Assembly (NCBI GenBank): GCA_037382205.1
Contig: JARRQD010000238.1
Location: 1-13,197, forward strand
DNA: 13,197 bases
Direction of reading: 5' to 3'
Source of the DNA: Thiodiazotropha sp037382205
GTDB taxonomy: Bacteria > Pseudomonadota > Gammaproteobacteria > Chromatiales > Chromatiaceae
Shown: piece by piece, positions 6,021-12,768 of the stretch
Layout of the letters: each line of letters starts with the position of its first letter
Position numbering within the stretch: position 1 is the first letter of the stretch
Program-made: the position numbers and the translations under genes
The notes under the pieces: model-generated
What the model was told of the DNA's origin: nothing
Databases searched by the model: none
Seen by the model: only the letters and a program-made list of their open reading frames with translations

Positions 6021-6635
6021 TTATTGTTTGCCTGAGGCGTAGAAGTTGAACAGCGCGTCTATTCCTGCATCGCCTTCTTTCTTGATCAACTTATTCAACT
6101 TCTTCTTCATCTTCTTGGAGATCTCTCTTTTACCAGATTTGAAGTCAGCCAGGGCGTAGCTCAAGTAAGGGGTCAATTGGCCCATCAGGATACCGGAGTC
6201 ATCTTCCGCTGAAGTACCGTTGTCCGCATGGCATTTTTCGCAATATTTATCATGCAGCTTGGCGCCTTTTTTGGCTTTATCCGCATCAAAGTCCTGCTTG
6301 GCCATAACGAAGGGCTGTTTACTGAAGTATTCACCCATTAGCTTGATCTCGTCCTCGCTATAACCCTTGGCGATGCGATCCATAATGGTGGCGTTAACCT
6401 CACCGGATTTGAAGCCTTCCATAACTTCTTCGAAATAGACGGCGGATATGCCGCCGATACTGGGTGTTGCAGGACCGAGGCTGGCACCATTGGTACCATG
6501 GCAGCCGGCACAAGTATTCGCCAGCATTGAAGCGCTGGCACCCGACATCAGGGGTTTGTCAGCAGCGAAAGCCGCCGATGAGGCACTGAGGGCCAGTGCG
6601 CCGATCAAGGCTCTCTTAAGATTTTTGTACGCCAT
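6021..6635 (-). CDS. fccA: Flavocytochrome c sulfide dehydrogenase, diheme cytochrome subunit
   Basis: 204 residues with a Sec signal peptide (about 1-24, ending SSAAFA). Haem c sites are CAGCH (42-46) and CEKCH (132-136), in two c4-like domains. Likely distal Met ligands are Met85 (ATIMDRIAKGY) and the Met in GILMGQLTPYL. The C-terminal part is unusually rich in lysine (KREISKKMKKKLNKLIKKEG), perhaps a docking surface. FccA accepts electrons from the FAD of FccB and hands them to a soluble cytochrome. A perfect AGGAGGT Shine-Dalgarno precedes the ATG, the best in the window, suggesting high expression. Order fccA-fccB and 16-bp spacing are the normal operon arrangement. Confidence 0.95.
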   Translation of the reverse strand: MAYKNLKRALIGALALSASSAAFAADKPLMSGASASMLANTCAGCHGTNGASLGPATPSIGGISAVYFEEVMEGFKSGEVNATIMDRIAKGYSEDEIKLMGEYFSKQPFVMAKQDFDADKAKKGAKLHDKYCEKCHADNGTSAEDDSGILMGQLTPYLSYALADFKSGKREISKKMKKKLNKLIKKEGDAGIDALFNFYASGKQ

Positions 6636-6830
6636 GTTACCTCCTTTGGTATTTAAACAGGCTTACACGATTTACGACAGGGGGGCATGGTGCGCCCGTG
6701 TCACACGAACCTGAGCAGTCGTTATCGAACTGCTCCTGTTGCGTTCAGCGTGGAGGGAGACGTTATTACTCGTTTGTTTGCCGTCTTTTTTAAAAGACGT
6801 GCCGGTCTCCTCCCAGGCTTATGCTCTATT
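6636..6830. promoter_or_regulatory. Spacer between the ankyrin gene and fccA with three inverted repeats
   Basis: Three perfect inverted repeats crowd this gap: CGTGT-C-ACACG at 6697-6707; GAGCAGT, 9-nt loop, ACTGCTC at 6713-6735; and CGTCTTTT-TT-AAAAGACG at 6782-6799. None is followed by a clear T run in the minus direction, so termination after the ankyrin gene is uncertain. The first lies about 60 bp upstream of the fccA start codon, a fitting place for an operator. No convincing -35/-10 pair was found. Confidence 0.4.
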
Positions 6831-7763
6831 TTATTTTAGAAGGCCAGAAACTTTATTATGTTTCTTTTGAATCGCAATATCGGCTGCGGTATGGCCTTCA
6901 TTGTCTTTATTTGTTTTGTCTGCGTTGTGCTGCAGCAGCAGCGTGACCATCTCTTCTGAACCGGTGCGGGCCGCTTCCATCAATGGGGTGACACCATCGA
7001 TATCCGCCAGGTTGACATTGGCGCCAGCCTCCAGGAGTAGCTTGACCGTATCCAGTTCCTCCTGGCCTACCGCCCAAATCAATGCTGTCGCACCGTCATT
7101 GTCTTGCTTGTTGGGATCTGCTTTATAGGATAGCAGGGTTTTAACTGTCTCTATATGTCCCTGATCTGCCGCCAGGATAAGTGCGGTAGAGCCGTTTTTA
7201 TCCTGGCTGTTTAAATCTGCATGGTGTTTGGCAAGCATGCCAACGGTTTCGGCATGTCCTTTTTCGGCCGCCATCATTAAGGCATTCTGCCCATGCTTGT
7301 CAGAAGCTTTGGGGTCTGCGCCTTTGAATAGTAGCTGTTCAACCATGTCGGTGATGCCGTAACGTGCGGCAATCATCAACGCATCCCATCCTGAGCGGGT
7401 TCTGTCGTGCAGGTTGGCGCCCCGTTCCAGTAACATGGCGGTAAGGGCTGGGTGGCCGTTTTCAGCGGCGAATGTCAGTGCCGAACATCCGGCCACCGTG
7501 CGGGCGTTGACGTTGGCGCCCCGGCTGAGCAGCAGCACAACGGTTTCGAAATTATTGTTCTCTACCGCAATCATCAGGGCGTTCTTGCCGAACTTGTTCG
7601 CGCTGTCTACTGAGACGCCCTTATCCAGAAGATGGGTGATGGTTTCCAGATCACCAACGTCCGCTGCAAGCCGCAGTTCCTTCTCAGCTTCCGCATTGCC
7701 CGCCACTAAGTGGGTGGATAACAGCAGTGTGAGTGTGGCAATTAACAGTCTGGTTGTTTTCAT
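6831..7763 (-). CDS. Periplasmic ankyrin-repeat protein
   Basis: 310 residues: a signal peptide (about 1-21, MKTTRLLIATLTLLLSTHLVA) followed by ankyrin repeats to the very end. There are eight units of exactly 33 residues plus a C-terminal cap (AADIAIQKKHNKVSGLLK). Units start ALMIAVENNN, ALTFAAENGH, ALMIAARYG, ALMMAAEKGH, ALILAADQGH, ALIWAVGQEE, PLMEAARTGS, and each carries the GAD/GAN turn. Ankyrin arrays bind other proteins and have no catalytic activity; the partner here is unknown. A periplasmic ankyrin protein (AnkB) is known from Pseudomonas, where it supports catalase KatB. Here the neighbours are the NapC-like gene 53 bp upstream and fccA 195 bp downstream, all on the minus strand. 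A chaperone or scaffold role for periplasmic redox proteins is inference. Confidence 0.9.
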   Translation of the reverse strand: MKTTRLLIATLTLLLSTHLVAGNAEAEKELRLAADVGDLETITHLLDKGVSVDSANKFGKNALMIAVENNNFETVVLLLSRGANVNARTVAGCSALTFAAENGHPALTAMLLERGANLHDRTRSGWDALMIAARYGITDMVEQLLFKGADPKASDKHGQNALMMAAEKGHAETVGMLAKHHADLNSQDKNGSTALILAADQGHIETVKTLLSYKADPNKQDNDGATALIWAVGQEELDTVKLLLEAGANVNLADIDGVTPLMEAARTGSEEMVTLLLQHNADKTNKDNEGHTAADIAIQKKHNKVSGLLK

Positions 7764-7816
7764 GAGTTATCTTAGGATACCTGGTATCAAAATTGGTTTT
7801 TGTCAGATAACGACAA

Positions 7817-8286
7817 TCATGGGGTATCAGGTTCTTCGGGCTCGTCCGGCTCCTCGTGTGCAATACCGGCATGACAGTCGATACAAGCCTTACCCTCGTC
7901 CATCGCTTTCGGGTGTCGCTTACGGGCGCTGCGATCCTGCACACTCAGATCCATATTCTCGAAATCGTGGCAACTACGGCACTCCCGTGAATTGGTGGCG
8001 CGCATCTTGTCCCACACCCGGTTGGCCATATCCCAACGGTGAGCTTCGTACTTCTCTTTGGTGTCGATGGTGCCCATGATCTCGTGGTAAACGTCTTTCG
8101 CAGCGACCACTTTGGCGATCATCTTGGGGATGAATTGTTTGGGCACATGGCAGTCCGAGCAGATGGCCTGAACGCCCGAGGCGTTCTTATAGTGAACGGT
8201 CTCTTTGTACCGGCAACAAAGATAATGCCAACCAGGATTATAGATATCTTACCCGCGGACTGTTTGGCAGCGCGCTCACTGAACAT
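7817..8286 (-). pseudogene. NapC/NirT-type membrane multihaem cytochrome c, broken by an internal deletion
   Basis: Intact members have one N-terminal membrane helix and four haem c motifs and carry electrons from quinol to periplasmic enzymes. Here the ATG at 8284-8286 opens MFSERAAKQSAGKISIILVGIIFVAG, a normal cytoplasmic tail plus the start of the helix. At about 8209/8210 the frame jumps to YKETVHYKNASGVQAICSDCH, which runs on with CRSCH and CIDCH to the stop at 7817. Between the halves family members normally have about 30 residues, including the rest of the helix and the first CxxCH, so these seem deleted. The deletion leaves the two halves out of frame. Three of four haem sites remain. 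The C-terminal frame alone would lack export and the first haem. The tail EEPDEPEEPDTP is unusually acidic. True decay and assembly error are both possible, given the gap elsewhere in the contig. Confidence 0.75.
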
Positions 8287-8303
8287 ACTCCACCCTCAAT
8301 TTC

Positions 8304-8323
8304 GGAAAAGTTGTGCCTTTTCC
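8304..8323. repeat. Inverted repeat in the leader of the NapC-like gene
   Basis: GGAAAAG, 6-nt loop, CTTTTCC: a perfect 7-bp stem 17 bp upstream of the NapC-like start codon, between it and the promoter candidate. It may be an mRNA hairpin or an operator. Confidence 0.4.
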
Positions 8324-8368
8324 TTGTCGCTTGTTTATTGTCCCCCTATATCCTTATCAGGAAGAGGT

Positions 8369-8397
8369 ATTTTCTTGTCTGTGGGATGTTACGTCAA
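8369..8397 (-). promoter_or_regulatory. Promoter candidate for the NapC-like / ankyrin genes
   Basis: On the minus strand TTGACG (complement of 8392-8397) is followed after exactly 17 bp by GAAAAT (complement of 8369-8374), five and four matches to the sigma70 consensus. The start point would be near 8362, giving a leader of about 76 nt. It could serve the NapC-like gene, the ankyrin gene and perhaps fccAB. Confidence 0.4.
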
Positions 8398-8741
8398 CTC
8401 GCCAACCAATGCAAAAAATACTCTGTAAACAAACTCATATGACTGTATTAGTGGAAACTAAATAAGGTGCTTATAAAACACATCTTGTCTTCAGACCATT
8501 ACGGCCCCGGCAAGTTTGCTTTTTATGATCGGTCTTACCGAATGTTGAAGGCTTTTTGATTGGCTTCTTTTGATTTGCGGCTGAACTGTCAGCGGATGTA
8601 GGGGAGCATATGGGAAAGCTCGGCGCGTTAAGTTGGAAGTTGATCGGGATTATGCGTTGGCTGAACAGCTTCCTCGTGAGGGTGGGTCGGGGTAGGTGGC
8701 AGCAGATAACCTGCTGCCGGTTAGATCATTGATTGTGGCTT
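8398..8741. other. Gene-poor stretch between promoter candidate and MBL gene
   Basis: No gene is clearly supported. A 40-codon plus-strand frame at 8610-8732 (MGKLGALSWKLIGIMRWLNS...) has AGGGGAG 3 nt before its ATG but no recognisable relatives. A strong hairpin, GGCAGCAG-ATAAC-CTGCTGCC at 8698-8718, lies 24 bp beyond the stop of the MBL hydrolase and may mark its 3' end, though no T run follows on either strand. The rest is plain AT-rich sequence. Confidence 0.3.
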
Positions 8742-9380
8742 TTACTGGCCATCTGCTACAAATGGGTTGGTTTGGCGCTCCTCACCAAAGGTTGAGTCCG
8801 GGCCATGGCCAGGTATGAAGCGTACATCGTCCCCCAGTGGCCAGAGCTTCTCACGGATTGAACGAAGCAGCCCCTGGTGGTCTCCGCGTGGGAAATCGGT
8901 TCTTCCAATCGAACCTTTGAACAGAACATCGCCAACCTGAGCGACTCGGCTTGGGCGGTGAAAAAAGACAATATGGCCCGGTGTGTGGCCAGGGCAGTGG
9001 ATCACCTCCAGCTGTTCATCCCCCAGGGTGATCTGGTCGCCCTGGTCGAGCCACCGATCTGGGGTACAGCTTCGGCTATCGCCAAAGCCGAACATGTCCG
9101 CTTGTTGCTGCATGTTCTGCAGCCAGAAGGCATCCTCCTTGTGAGGCCCATGTATTGGGATCCCAAGCCGCTCTGCCAGCTCGACGGCGCCACCGGCATG
9201 ATCCAGGTGGCCGTGGGTCAGGAGAATCATCTCTGGTTTTAACCCCAGATCCTCGATTGTGGCGATCAGTCGCTCACTCTCACCACCCGGATCGATGATC
9301 GCCACTGCACGGGTGTTTTCACACCAGAAGAGGGTGCAGTTCTGCTGGAATGGGGTGACGGGTATGACTTTGTATTGCAT
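8742..9380 (-). CDS. Metallo-beta-lactamase-fold hydrolase, glyoxalase II-like
   Basis: 212 residues, the compact size of YcbL/GloB-like single-domain hydrolases. The metal-binding motif THGHLDHAGG (His56, His58, Asp60, His61) is intact, with His132 in CPGHTPGH, the bridging Asp in VGDVLFKGSIGR (about 153) and a last His in IPGHGP. This fits a two-metal cytoplasmic thioesterase; the family includes hydroxyacylglutathione hydrolases (type I glyoxalase II). A persulfide dioxygenase is less likely given the GSIGRTDF and CPGHTPGH context, but cannot be excluded without comparison. It lies 18 bp after the membrane thioredoxin gene, probably in one transcript. The ATG gives a normal N-terminus (MQYKVIPVTPFQQNC). 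Confidence 0.9.
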   Translation of the reverse strand: MQYKVIPVTPFQQNCTLFWCENTRAVAIIDPGGESERLIATIEDLGLKPEMILLTHGHLDHAGGAVELAERLGIPIHGPHKEDAFWLQNMQQQADMFGFGDSRSCTPDRWLDQGDQITLGDEQLEVIHCPGHTPGHIVFFHRPSRVAQVGDVLFKGSIGRTDFPRGDHQGLLRSIREKLWPLGDDVRFIPGHGPDSTFGEERQTNPFVADGQ

Positions 9381-9398
9381 CAGCTTGCGGCCTTACAT

Positions 9399-9779
9399 TC
9401 AGTGTTTGATCTTGTTCAAAAGGGACTTGATCTGGGCGGCTTTTTTTGCGCCAAGCAGAATATCATCGATCACCCCGTCTTTCACCAGAATCAGGGTTGG
9501 TGTGGCGCGTATTTTATACTGTCTGGCCGCATCCGGGTTGCTCGAAACGTCGATTTTTGTAATCGGCTCGTGTTGTGTTGCCAGCTCGTCGATAATCGGC
9601 GTCATCTGTTTGCAGGGCGGGCAGTTTTGGCTGTGGAAATAGATCAGCCGATCTTCTGCTTCGCCGTTATCAGTGGCGACTCTAAGGCCTATCTGTCTTT
9701 TACTCGACAGATAGGTGAGCAGTGGCACCAAAGTCAGATAGCTGGCAATCACCAGTAGTAAGATCATCACCCAGGACAT
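9399..9779 (-). CDS. Membrane-anchored thioredoxin-fold protein with CPPC active site
   Basis: 126 residues. Residues 3-24 form one hydrophobic helix (WVMILLLVIASYLTLVPLL) with no obvious cleavage site, so it is probably an N-terminal anchor. The thioredoxin domain runs from about 43: active site CPPC (Cys53-Cys56) in YFHSQNCPPCKQMTP, and the cis-proline in RATPTLIL. Classical thioredoxin has CGPC; a Pro-Pro pair should shift the redox potential, as seen in other thioredoxin-like reductases. The charged KR after the helix suggests the domain could lie on either side; the absence of a cleavable signal leaves topology open. GGAG lies 9 nt before the ATG. It is the first gene of a pair with the MBL hydrolase, which may indicate thiol or persulfide metabolism; that is inference. 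Confidence 0.88.
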   Translation of the reverse strand: MSWVMILLLVIASYLTLVPLLTYLSSKRQIGLRVATDNGEAEDRLIYFHSQNCPPCKQMTPIIDELATQHEPITKIDVSSNPDAARQYKIRATPTLILVKDGVIDDILLGAKKAAQIKSLLNKIKH

Positions 9780-9865
9780 GGAATTATCTCCAGTGTTGTT
9801 AGTCTTTGATGCACTTTACAGCAGTTTTGTTCGATTTTATTTGGCATACTCCTCGCTACGAGATG

Positions 9866-9899
9866 GCCATGTGTTAAGGTGTCGGGTTGCTAACATGGC
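9866..9899. repeat. Inverted repeat between the thioredoxin gene and the coiled-coil gene
   Basis: GCCATG (9866-9871) pairs with CATGGC (9894-9899), and the stem can extend through TTA/TAA with a 2-nt bulge. It lies in the 236-bp divergent spacer (9780-10015), which otherwise shows only AT-rich sequence; it could be a regulatory site for either gene. Confidence 0.3.
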
Positions 9900-10015
9900 A
9901 AACTTTTGTGAATCCGCCTATGGGAAGTCTTACTCAACTCCTATTCACCTTGAAGTGAGCTTGATTGCCTATTATTGTGCTGAAACCCCTTTTACTGTAG
10001 GTAGAATACCCATCG

Positions 10016-10711
10016 ATGGAACAGACAACGCTCTTTATCGTAGTGGGGGGGCTGTTGGTCCTCACCCTGGTGCTGGCAAGCATCATGCAGCGTTACAACG
10101 AATTTGTTGAAGAGCGGAATCAGAAGGTACAGCGAATCCTAACTCGAATCTCAGAGATCGAAGCGCTGATTGGGCGCATGCCTGGGTTGCCCATACCTGC
10201 CGAGGCTGAAACCCTGTTGCGCCAAGATGTTCATGCCCGATTAAAGGCGCTGCAGCAGATACATCCTAAGTATCAGGGTATCCAACAGATGGTTGCAGCC
10301 GCCGAACAGGCCATCGATAAGGTCAAACCTGAGCGTGAGGATCGGCATCTCGATAGTTTGCGATTGGAGCAGTTTTCCAAGCTTTCAAGTGAGCTCAGCT
10401 GGCTCTTGAAAGAGAATCGATTGCTGGCCCCGGTCAGCGATAATGTGCGAAACCAACTGGTGGCGAAGCTGGAATTCAGGCGGGTGGAAAGCGCCTATTA
10501 TCACCATATTCGTGAGGCTCAACGTCTGCTGAAAAGCCAGCAGTTGCATCAGGCTCAGTGGTACTGCAGTCAGATGAGAAAAATGGTTGAACCCTGGTCT
10601 CAAACCAACCAACAGGCGGCCGACTGGTACCAGGAGGTGCTCAAGGTTTGCAAGGGAGTCTCTGACGGCATGAAAGGCAAGGCTCAGTCAGAGGGCTCTT
10701 CTTCAAACTGA
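10016..10711 (+). CDS. Unrecognised membrane-anchored protein with long helical domain
   Basis: 231 residues; no family recognised. Residues 5-23 (TLFIVVGGLLVLTLVLASI) form one N-terminal membrane helix. The rest is charged, Gln/Leu-rich and probably almost all helical, with coiled-coil character (RNQKVQRILTRISEIEALIG; LRLEQFSKLSSELSWLLKENR). It has a Trp- and Cys-containing C-terminal part (QWYCSQMRKMVEPWSQ) and a Ser-rich end. The start has no Shine-Dalgarno within 12 nt; a possible -10, TAGAAT at 10002-10007, sits so close that the mRNA might be nearly leaderless. An internal start would lose the helix, so I keep this one. Its last 28 bp overlap the 3' end of yacG, which is convergent. The function is unknown; the layout resembles envelope-scaffold proteins, but that is only an impression. 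Confidence 0.8.
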   Translation: MEQTTLFIVVGGLLVLTLVLASIMQRYNEFVEERNQKVQRILTRISEIEALIGRMPGLPIPAEAETLLRQDVHARLKALQQIHPKYQGIQQMVAAAEQAIDKVKPEREDRHLDSLRLEQFSKLSSELSWLLKENRLLAPVSDNVRNQLVAKLEFRRVESAYYHHIREAQRLLKSQQLHQAQWYCSQMRKMVEPWSQTNQQAADWYQEVLKVCKGVSDGMKGKAQSEGSSSN

Positions 10712-10875
10712 CCGTTGAGTGGTTCTTGGATCTTGTGGTTCTCATCAAGCCAATCTCCCAGGTCAATCAGTCGGCAGCGCTCGCTGCAAAAGGGCTTCCA
10801 TTTAGAGTTTTGCGCCCAAACAACCAATTTGCCGCAGTGAGGGCAGGGCACTGAAGTTGGGTTGGGCTTATCCAT
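10684..10875 (-). CDS. yacG: DNA gyrase inhibitor YacG, zinc-binding
   Basis: 63 residues, the usual family length. The zinc site is CPHC (Cys11, Cys14) with CSERC (Cys30, Cys34), followed by the conserved RLIDLGDWLDE. In E. coli YacG binds the gyrase B subunit and hinders its DNA binding. Its ATG overlaps the stop of zapD by one base (TGATG), so translation is likely coupled. Its 3' end overlaps the convergent coiled-coil gene. Confidence 0.95.
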   Translation of the reverse strand: MDKPNPTSVPCPHCGKLVVWAQNSKWKPFCSERCRLIDLGDWLDENHKIQEPLNGQFEEEPSD

Positions 10876-11642
10876 CAGAATATGCAGGTGGTGAGTTGAA
10901 AAGGGATGTCCTGTTTGGATTGGGTCGGCTTGTCTGTATCCAAGGTCTCCAGGAAGCGGATGCTGAAGCGGTGTTTGTTACCGCTGATTTCAGTAAAGAC
11001 GTTGGTTTGTCGTGGCAGGCTGACTCTCACCAGTTGGGCGGGTGATGAGGGTTCGAGGCTTTTCTGAAAGAAACCCTGATGGGCGATCTCCTCGCTGGGC
11101 AGGTTACTGCCGCGAACCAGATTCAGCAGCAGCACCACCGCTTCACGTACCGGATGCAGCTCCTGCATCCATTCGCTCATTTGATCCTGACGCACCTCAT
11201 GGGGCTGGTTGAGCCAGCGATGGTATTGCGGAAGATCGAAATTGCAGCCGCCCCCAGGGATGCTGCTGCGTTGCAGGATGGAGGTAAGAAACTCATTGCT
11301 GCGCAGATTGCGGGCGATTTGGCCGTTCATGCGATAGACCTGATGGATGGCCTGCTCCAGATCGTCCAGTACCAGCCCCAGCGCCTCCATGTTGACACCG
11401 GGTTGCTGTCGAACCCGTTCCAGATTGCTGACGTGGCGCTCCAGCTCCTTGAGAATCTCAGTTTTAAGGTCTGAGCGGCCAAATACGCTCATGATACTGA
11501 GCAGACCATCGATCGCGGCCCGGTTGCTCCAGATGTCGGCCAGGGGACGAAAGTGGTCCACCTGTAAGAACAAGTGCTCCAATCGTAGAAAGGTGCGGAT
11601 CCTTTCATTCAGAGGGTGTTCGTAGTGAATCTGGTCAGTCAC
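10875..11642 (-). CDS. zapD: Cell division protein ZapD
   Basis: 255 residues, full family length (DUF1342, formerly YacF). ZapD bundles FtsZ filaments at the Z-ring through its C-terminal region. The start MTDQIHYEHPLNERIRTFLR is the family's typical N-terminus, read here from a GTG at 11640-11642. GGGCNFDLPQYHRWL and the C-terminal KQDIPFQLTTCIF also fit. The zapD-yacG order is the usual gammaproteobacterial one, but coaE, which commonly precedes zapD, is not upstream here; a dihydroorotate-dehydrogenase-like gene is. Confidence 0.95.
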   Translation of the reverse strand: MTDQIHYEHPLNERIRTFLRLEHLFLQVDHFRPLADIWSNRAAIDGLLSIMSVFGRSDLKTEILKELERHVSNLERVRQQPGVNMEALGLVLDDLEQAIHQVYRMNGQIARNLRSNEFLTSILQRSSIPGGGCNFDLPQYHRWLNQPHEVRQDQMSEWMQELHPVREAVVLLLNLVRGSNLPSEEIAHQGFFQKSLEPSSPAQLVRVSLPRQTNVFTEISGNKHRFSIRFLETLDTDKPTQSKQDIPFQLTTCIF

Positions 11643-11688
11643 GTGATATAGTTTAACCCGTCAGGCAGAGTGAATTGCGGCCTATTAT

Positions 11689-11707
11689 GTCAGGGGTCGA
11701 GCCTGAC
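11689..11707. repeat. Inverted repeat upstream of zapD
   Basis: GTCAGG, 7-nt loop, CCTGAC: a perfect 6-bp stem in the 115-bp gap between the flavoprotein gene and zapD. No T run follows it on the minus strand (ATAATAGG). It may be a weak terminator or an operator. Confidence 0.35.
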
Positions 11708-11757
11708 TGCGAACATGAAGGCTGAGTCAATGGGTGCGTCGGTTATCATTTTGCCCA

Positions 11758-12768
11758 CTAGCTTCGCACACCTGGGCCAAAACTGAAACTGTCCAGAATG
11801 TGTACATAGTTGGCCCGCTCAAACTCAGTTGGATCGGTAACGCTCAGTTGACTGAGTAGACCACGAAATTCTTCAATGGAGTCAAAGCCTTTCTCTTCCA
11901 TCCAAGCTTCGATACCTTGCAGGATTGTACGCAGAGCTGCCGGTCCTCGCTCTAGCAACAGACTGCAGAGATGAACCACATCGGCACCTGCCAGCAGAAG
12001 CTTGATCGCATCTTCTGCCGTGTGTACGCCACCTGTGGCGCCTAATGAGAGTTTGGTACGTCCATGTAGAATCGCAATCCAGCGCATTGCGAGCAGTATT
12101 TCTGAAGAGTTTGAAGTTTGCAGGGTACTGGTGAGTCGCAGGTTATCGATATTGATATCAGGTTGGTAGAAACGGTTGAACAGGGAGACGCCATCCGCGC
12201 CAGCGGTTTCAAGCTTTTTCACCATATTGGCCATGGCGCTGAAGGCGGGTGAGAGTTTCATGTTGATCGGTAGGTCGACTCGCTGTTCAAGTTGGTGGAG
12301 CAGCTCGATATAGCGCTGTTCGATTTCACTGCCGCTGGTCTCAATGTCTGCTGCCACTTGATAGATGTTCAGCTCAATCGCGTCAGCACCTGCCTGCTGC
12401 ATCTCTGTGGCGTGGGTAATCCAGCCGCCTGGCGTGGTGCCGTTTAAGCTGGCGATGACCGGGATCTGAAGTGCCTCCTTGAGGGCGCGGAGGTTCTCTA
12501 GGTAGCGCTCCTGGCCGTTGGAGAAATCATAGTGATCGGGTAGAAAGCTGTCGGCTTCTGCAAATCCAGTCTCCTGATGATGAAGAAACCGCACCATCGT
12601 CTCCTCTTCAGCGGTCACTGACTCCTCGAAGAGGGAGTACATGATGATTGCTGAGGCGCCGGCATCCTCCAGCCTTCTGGCGTCGTCAATACTGCGTGAC
12701 AGCGGTGAAGCTGAGGGGACGAGCGGATTGTCGAGACGCATTCCCAGGTAGTTGGTTGATAGATCCAT
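11758..12768 (-). CDS. Dihydroorotate-dehydrogenase-like FMN protein
   Basis: 336 residues from the ATG at 12766-12768, preceded by GGGGAG. An ATG four codons earlier has no Shine-Dalgarno. It is a TIM-barrel flavoprotein of the dihydroorotate dehydrogenase superfamily: MDLSTNYLGMRLDNPLVPSA at the N-terminus, SLNGTTPGGW, ELNIYQ, the lysine-bearing INMKLSPAFS, and the phosphate-binding end GATGGVHTAEDAIK with GADVVHLCS. It lacks the NxSCPN-type loop with the catalytic Cys or Ser of true PyrD enzymes, so pyrimidine synthesis is unlikely. This PyrD-like group is often found near pyruvate:flavodoxin oxidoreductase (nifJ) in other genomes, but its substrate is unknown. Here it stands between a response regulator (divergent) and zapD. 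Confidence 0.88.
   Translation of the reverse strand: MDLSTNYLGMRLDNPLVPSASPLSRSIDDARRLEDAGASAIIMYSLFEESVTAEEETMVRFLHHQETGFAEADSFLPDHYDFSNGQERYLENLRALKEALQIPVIASLNGTTPGGWITHATEMQQAGADAIELNIYQVAADIETSGSEIEQRYIELLHQLEQRVDLPINMKLSPAFSAMANMVKKLETAGADGVSLFNRFYQPDINIDNLRLTSTLQTSNSSEILLAMRWIAILHGRTKLSLGATGGVHTAEDAIKLLLAGADVVHLCSLLLERGPAALRTILQGIEAWMEEKGFDSIEEFRGLLSQLSVTDPTEFERANYVHILDSFSFGPGVRS

Noticed and set aside
5540..6049. 169-residue plus-strand frame
   Set aside because: Antisense to fccB, which has all key residues.
6831..7763. Tandem DNA repeat or CRISPR-like periodicity of 99 bp
   Set aside because: The period is the 33-residue ankyrin unit; the DNA is too diverged and is coding.
8039..8428. 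129-residue plus-strand frame
   Set aside because: Antisense to the NapC-like gene and its promoter.
9778..10110. 110-residue plus-strand frame
   Set aside because: Crosses the promoter spacer and overlaps the real gene at 10016 in another frame; no Shine-Dalgarno.
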